Shown: piece after piece, positions 58,650 through 64,000 of the stretch
How positions within the stretch are numbered: position 1 is the stretch's first letter
Layout: each line of letters starts with the position of its first letter
Position numbers and translations under genes: made by a program
Assembly: GCA_020284085.1 (NCBI GenBank)
Contig: JACEVL010001642.1
Coordinates: 157,001-221,000 of the forward strand
Source of the DNA: Aporrectodea caliginosa
Lineage: Eukaryota > Annelida > Clitellata > Crassiclitellata > Lumbricidae
Length of the DNA: 64,000 nucleotides
Direction: 5' to 3'
The notes under the pieces: generated by a model
Told to the model about the DNA's origin: nothing
The model's input: only the letters and a program-made list of their open reading frames with translations
Databases searched by the model: none

Positions 58650-58820
58650 TTTGGAATACACTGCATCTACTCCCTCTTAAATTCTAGCTGGTAACCCCTC
58701 CTCCTCCTTTGTTTTTCTTAAAACTTAGTAGTTTTCTCTTGTGGCCTTGCACACTGGGAGCGCCTATGAATGGTTCACCCTACTAGAGGCGCTTAATAAA
58801 TGTTTGAATACAATACAAAT
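58650..58820 (+). mobile_element. L2-like LINE 3' tail
   Basis: Continues the pattern: tttggaatacactgcatcta, gggagcgcctatgaatggtt and (aatac)n. Confidence 0.65.
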
Positions 58821-58849
58821 GCAAAAACACTAAAACTAGACTGTAATTG

Positions 58850-59190
58850 TAATTTTAATCTCACATTGATAAAGCACCACTTCAAGAAAAAACTCATCAG
58901 TGGCACTTCTGACCGAAACCAGTGAAATTACTGTAGAATAAAACATATTTCAGGCACTTGTGAAACTGTGGAAGGGACAAACTGAGGAGCTTGAGCCACA
59001 GCTCTTGAGAAAGGCAATTCCAACTGGTGGGCCAAAAACAAAGCTTCCAAACTGGGTGGTAGCAGTATGCGTATGACGGACAGTCAGGAGACCATGGGCA
59101 GCCGACCAAAGGGTGCCACGCCCTGGGACTGAGGAGACTGAAATGCATAAGTCCACAGTCAACAAGACAATTGCGCACAAGGGTCACGAT
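58850..59190 (-). pseudogene. L2-like LINE, RT C-terminus and tail
   Basis: Minus strand reads SFVFGPPVGIAFLKSCGSSS and HSFTSA near the RT end, then a tail with cactgatgagttttttcttg. Decayed. Confidence 0.6.
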
Positions 59191-59459
59191 CTTAAACTGA
59201 ATGTGTAGATAACCTGCAGCATATTTAGTTTATATTCCAGTGCAAAGCATCCTGCATAGACAATTGCATTAAATCAAAGTTAATATTAAATCTAAGTTTA
59301 ATTATACTAATAATATACATAGCAGAACATTTCGAAAATGCATTAACACAATATGCAGAAGTGATCTTAGGATGCTGACGCAATGTCAAATTATCAACCA
59401 ATCTCAAACTTAAATTTTATTCTAAACTTTGTGAAAGTACTGCTAATATTTGACTGGAG

Positions 59460-59860
59460 ACCCAACCTGTCTTCACATTCCTCACTTATCCCTTTCCAAT
59501 CAGCAAATCACAAATTCTACTCCACTCTTAATCTCTGTACTCAATGACATTATCTACTCTATGGACAATGGTAAAGAAAAATTGCACATGCTCTTCTTGA
59601 CTTATCTACTGCCTCTGACACAATCCTGATCTGTTGCCTTGAGCTTTGGTTTGGTGAACCCCAAACTGGTTCCAATCATATCATTCAGTGAACATATTAG
59701 CGTTATATGCAGGTTTGCCCACTACCACAGCCATGATGTCCACAGGATTAGCCACATTACCTTTTCTGGTTAGATTTGTTTGGCTAATAGCCTGGTCTCC
59801 AACCGTCTTGACTACTGCAACTCCCTTCTTACTGGCATTCAAAAGATAACCTGATGATGC
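59460..59860 (+). pseudogene. LINE RT remnants
   Basis: NDIIYSMDNGKEKLHMLFLT resembles the palm entry of L2 RTs, and VSNRLDYCNSLLTGIQK-like sequence at 59795-59850 resembles the RT C-terminal part. Frameshifted. Confidence 0.6.
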
Positions 59861-61085
59861 TTTATTGTCTCAATTATGTTAAAATTCATTAACAACAAAA
59901 AGTTTATCATTATACAAACAATGTCTTTGTGAGTTACTTAAAATGTGCTATATTAAAGGGTTCTCATACATACAATGCTCAGACACCCATAAAAGGCAAC
60001 AGTTGTGGGCTCCTGTATGCACATCCAACCAACATATTTCCACCGAGTTGAGAGTAGGCAATGTTTGGGGTCCTAAGACTGCAAGACATCAAGGATGAGA
60101 AATGATAACAGGGAATATCCCTCACCATCCAGCAGTCCTTTGCAGATAGAAAAGATGCAGCATTTGGATATTGTTCAAATTAGGAAATCGGCCGATCAGT
60201 TAGACGAAGAACCTCTTCATGTTTGATCCCTTCTATGCTGATGCATAGCTGCCGCCTGGTTGGTTGTATCTTAGGCAGCAGTGTATTTCAGAGTCATCAG
60301 TGCTTCAAATATTGTCTGATGCTGCAGACTGGTAATTTCACCAGCCTTACTGTGGACTGGCCTTTCAACATCAGCTTACATACATGTATATGACATGTAT
60401 GTAAGTCAATATTAAATATTGTCACTGTTTATTAAAACTATACTTTTGCTAATGCTGTATGTTTAAAAGTGCTTACTATGTACGAACACTGTGTCATGTT
60501 CTCATTTTTATGTTTAACATTGTAAACAACTTAATATTTTACACGAGTATGATCAAAATTGTGATCGTGATGATCGTTCCGCGGCCCTGCCAGCCCAGTA
60601 ATTCACAGACTGGCACAGGGCCATGGACCAGCCTGAGTAGCACTGATCTATAGAACTGATATGTAGACCTGGGGCAGAACTGTTTGCTCAACAGTGCACA
60701 GTTATCTTCCTGTTTCCCCATTCTGTGTTTTCACTTCATCACATCATGGCTTTACTGTGGTTAGCACCTATTTCTGGAACAGGGTATCATAATATAATCT
60801 GTTCCTGTTTTTCTGTCTATAATTCACCCGCAGTTGAAGACCATTCTGTTTGACTGTTGTGGTCTTGTGTTGTAAGGTTTGGAGTACCTCGGGGGAGTTT
60901 TCTTGAAGAGGCGGCACTATATAATGGGCACTTACAATTATAATTATGAGTTGCTTAAATGAAATCATTACATGCAGCCATTTTAGACTATTTAATATCA
61001 AACATTAGTGAAAAAATGGGCACTGTTAAAATTCAAACAGATTCAAAAGGTATAACGTTTTCAAGTTCTCTCTGATGATTCTTAC

Positions 61086-61175
61086 CATTTCTTTGTAGAT
61101 GTCATCTGTGATGAATGAATCATGGGACAGAGTGTAGTCAACAATCATTGGCATGCCATAATCTAATGGTCGTTG
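61086..61175 (-). CDS. Unrecognised gene C, internal exon
   Basis: Minus strand: acceptor atcttgtttag, 30 codons QRPLDYGMPMIVDYTLSHDS then FITDDIYKEM, donor ATG|gtaaga, phase 0 at both ends. Confidence 0.77.
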
Positions 61176-61544
61176 CTAAACAAGATACATTATACAGAGA
61201 CAACTTAATTTTTAAACATCAAAGCAAACAAACAAAGAAGTCAACAATATTTTTCCAAGTCAAGTCTAGCAGAATATGCTCCAAATCAGGTGCAGCATAC
61301 AGAAGGCACTCTCTTCTTTAGGCTTGACTTAACACAGAAAGTTCATACCACAACACTCTCCTGTGTGCCTTCTGATCATGATAAGTTCAAGGAGAAGTTA
61401 CATATCTTCTCTACTGTGTGCATAGCTGCCATGTAAATTCCTGACCTTTTTTCTGACAAAATTTCTGGTATATGGACTAAATTGGTGAGTTCCTTTGCAT
61501 TGGACAAATTCCTTCATCAAAATTCTACATCTTTCTGAACACTT

Positions 61545-62070
61545 ATCTTTTCCTTGCCTAACAAAACCAGTCTTCTTGACATCATTCCTACATGCTTTCT
61601 GGAAGAGTGCTTTGATGTCATGGATCCAACCATTACATCGATAATTATTAATTTCTCATTGCACAAAGGATGCTTCCCATCTGCTTTTGCTCATGTCATA
61701 GTTCATCTGTTTCTTAACATACCATCTCATGACCCTGATGACCTGTCAAATTACAGACCCCATTCAACCTTCAACTTTAAATTTCAAGATAGTCATGAAT
61801 CATATGCAAACTCTTCTATCATCCAACTCACTAATCTCCACTTTTCAGTCTGCATATCATAAGTTTCGTTCAACAGAATCTGCACTTCATGCTGTTCATA
61901 ATGACATCATAAGTTCTCCTTGACTTGTCTGCTGCTGTTGATACTGTGGATCATTCTCTTCTTCTTCTTCATCATCTCAAGCATTGGTTTGAGATCTCTG
62001 GTTCTGCACTAAATTATCTTAGTTCATGCGCTCAATCAGTTTATTTAAATGCTCATATAACTTTGTTGGC
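61545..62070 (+). pseudogene. L2-like LINE RT fragment
   Basis: IIPTCFLEECFDVMDPTITS, FSLHKGCFPSAFAHVIVH, DPDDLSNYRP, then after shifts QSAYHKFRSTESALHAVHND. Collinear with L2/CR1 RT motifs. Several stops. It lies in the intron of gene C. Confidence 0.8.
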
Positions 62071-62074
62071 ATCG

Positions 62075-62420
62075 TAATCGTAAATTTATATAGTGTCACT
62101 TCAAGAGAAACTCCTCAGAGGCGCTCCCGAACTGACAAAACCAAACCACGATCGAAAAGAATGGTTTTCTTGCAGAAAAGGGGTAAAGAAAGACCACGAA
62201 GTTCATTACGGTGGTTGCTAGGCAACATATTCCACAAAGATGGACCGACCACAGTGAAGCTTCTATGCAGCACCATAGGGACAACCAGCTCGCCTTGCGC
62301 ACCAGAGTGAAGGAATCTACGGCCTGGTATGTGTAACACTGGCACACAAAGCTCCCTCAAGTAAACTGAGGCATGGGGCCTGCAAGACAATTTCACATAA
62401 GCATTAGAATATTAAACTCA
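62075..62420 (-). pseudogene. L2-like LINE, RT C-terminus and tail
   Basis: Minus strand: YLRELCVPVLHIPGRRFLHS, GELVVPMVLHRSFTVVGPSL, WNMLPSNHRNELRGLS, then a tail with gggagcgcctctgaggagtt and (gatt)n. Confidence 0.8.
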
Positions 62421-62629
62421 ATGCGTTTTTGCATGAGCAGCCGGTGAAGTTCCTCCTGCATAGACTGAATTTCTGCTACTGGGCAGGTCAGAAATAGGTT
62501 TAAGTACCCATGTCTGAAAGGACATCTCTCACAAATGCCTGTAACTTTCTTCTTATAAGTCAAAGACGCTGAAGCTGAAGAGTTCAGAAGTCTTTGGCTA
62601 GTTCAGGTCAGGAATTTACTGTGCTTCAA

Positions 62630-62990
62630 TAACTAATAAATGCAAATATGAACATATAACCCCTGTGCTTAAATCTTTGCACTGACCTCTTGCTCAGCTA
62701 CGAATTATTTTCAACTTGGGGCTCATAGTTTCATAAAACTGTGAACTCTGCCCAGCCACAATACTTAAAATCAGCTCTTATTCCCGAGACCTATTATTAC
62801 TCAGACTTATCATTATTGAGGTCATTTCATCATCTTTCTCTGGTCATACCTAAATGAAGAACTGCTCTTGGTGAATGAGCTTTTCTGCTGCTGGACCTAC
62901 TCTTTGGAACTCTCTCCCTGCGTCTACTAACATCTGTTTCCAAGAATATCAAGGAAGCAGTCTTATGCAGCACTATACTTCAAATATGTA
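62630..62990 (+). pseudogene. LINE RT C-terminal remnant
   Basis: ATNYFQLGAHSFIKL-like and LLDLLFGTLSLRLLTSVSKN-like readings in shifting frames resemble RT C-termini. Confidence 0.45.
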
Positions 62991-63308
62991 GTAGATATAT
63001 AATAGCAGTGAAGTCAAACCGCTTGTGCAAAAGTGAGTGACAGGTGAAGTCAAGCCGCCATTATCTACTTATGTAAACTTTGCATCATCAGAAACCAGTT
63101 TGCCATCTTGAAGCAGACATCAGAAGCACTCAAAGTAGCTGCTAATAATACTTTGATCTTTTCTTAATCCAGTGACAATAACATTTTACATTGACTGTCT
63201 AGTTTGTAAACGTGAGCATTTGACTTGCATTAGTAAAAGGTTACTTACTTACTTAATTCCTCTGCTAGAGTAATATTTGTATTAGGGTAGGGTGCCAAAG
63301 CAACTGAC

Positions 63309-63379
63309 CTCTGGTGGTGGCATGATGTAAAAGGCTTGCAGTTCTGATGTTTTCCCAGGAAATCGACAAATGAATGGAG
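63309..63379 (-). CDS. Unrecognised gene C, internal exon
   Basis: Minus strand: acceptor cttttgtag, then PFICRFPGKTSELQAFYIMP and PPE|gtcagt. It must start in phase 1 to end in phase 0 for the next exon. Confidence 0.65.
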
Positions 63380-63754
63380 CTACAAAAGACGACACATTCA
63401 ATTGATGTTTATGCCGCCATCAATTACCAGTACACTAAAACAAAATTCCAGGAATAACCCAGTTTACATGATAGTTTACATGTAGCATCCAAAGGTCAGA
63501 GGTTCAATCCTTGTCACAACAGAGAGACGTTCCAAGAAATGAATGTCCCAGAAGTCACCCCTCACAAACTCAGCTCACAAAGTGACCATGAATTGCAGTT
63601 GGCAACAGAAAGACTAGCATTCCCAACGCAAACACCTAGAATTGGCTTACGAGACTGCTTTTCTTCTTCTAGGCAAAATCGGAGACCAGTGCTCTTCAGG
63701 CTCTAATCCAACATCAGTATATATAAAAAGTGACCAGTCAATGACTTAGCTCAC

Positions 63755-63860
63755 CTCTTCCACTCTGAAGCGGATGCCATCTGGAAAGCTGCTGCTGGAT
63801 TTGGGCAGTTGACAATCGAACTGAGGTGCAGCAATGCAATTCCAGAGTTCAGAGAAGTGA
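63755..63860 (-). CDS. Unrecognised gene C, upstream exon
   Basis: Minus strand: acceptor taatatttag, then HFSELWNCIAAPQFDCQLPK and SFPDGIRFRVEE|gtgagc. The natural frame ends in phase 0, but the next placed exon needs phase 1. A small exon may lie between them, or one boundary is wrong. Confidence 0.6.
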
Positions 63861-64000
63861 CTAAATATTATATTAGAAGAAATTTTGATGTTGCTGGTGG
63901 CACTTCTGGATGCTGGCAATATTGGAAACTAATCAGGTAACATTTCACTGCTTTGCACTCATGAGTTAGCCCATAAGCCTAAGATCCTTGATTCATCCTC

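Overview
This is a repeat-saturated animal nuclear genomic window. It shows split genes with GT-AG introns and one GC-AG intron, tRNA-derived SINEs, several LINE clades, cut-and-paste transposon remnants and long microsatellites. The repeat content (a SCAN-type-gag, Gmr1-like LTR element, a LINE with a 2A-like motif, and very frequent TAGGCCTA octamers) suggests a marine invertebrate, perhaps a deuterostome. No species can be named from the sequence alone.

Three host genes are visible. (A) An unrecognised minus-strand gene leaves the window at position 1; its likely first coding exon is 1556-1762 and the next is 1-521. (B) A plus-strand tubulin glycylase of the TTLL3/TTLL8 type runs from 19004 to a stop at 54177. 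I place 15 exons with compatible phases, except that one exon is missing between 22712 and 26232. Its first placed intron uses a GC donor, confirmed by reading frame and family alignment. (C) An unrecognised minus-strand gene, convergent with TTLL3, has its last exon at 55963-56034 and further exons at 57047-57139, 61086-61175, 63309-63379 and 63755-63860.

Most of the rest is mobile DNA. 2.6-5.0 kb: a GC-rich inverted-repeat element holding two SINEs, then 3' fragments of a restriction-endonuclease-type LINE. 6.09-11.04 kb: a very young LTR retrotransposon with near-identical 562/563-bp LTRs and a perfect 5-bp target duplication, carrying only gag-protease fused to integrase and RNase H scraps. 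13.3-15.3 kb: a 5'-truncated LINE with open RT. 16.2 kb: a LINE 5' fragment with a 2A-like motif. 20.8-22.3 kb: a second RT LINE. 23.0-23.9 kb: a 917-bp hAT element with 8-bp duplication. 24.8-25.9 kb: the longest copy of the restriction-endonuclease-type LINE. 26.7-34.6 kb: decayed LINEs, a MITE, a templated inverted insertion, an RTE element split in opposite orientations, and a 140-bp perfect palindrome. 35.5-36.4 kb: a 33-bp minisatellite. 48.35-49.71 kb: a long-TIR, Mutator-like element with 9-bp duplication and a nested MITE. 52.0-52.9 kb: two tandem hAT-type MITEs sharing one outer 8-bp duplication.

The mobile elements do not form a pathway with the genes; they fill the introns of TTLL3 and gene C. 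Stretches not listed (about 1763-2150, 5030-6088, 11041-11980, 12230-12740, 15290-16030, 17180-19000, 24000-24660, 43340-43830, 49710-50220, 54560-55960 and 63000-63300) hold no gene or element I can support.
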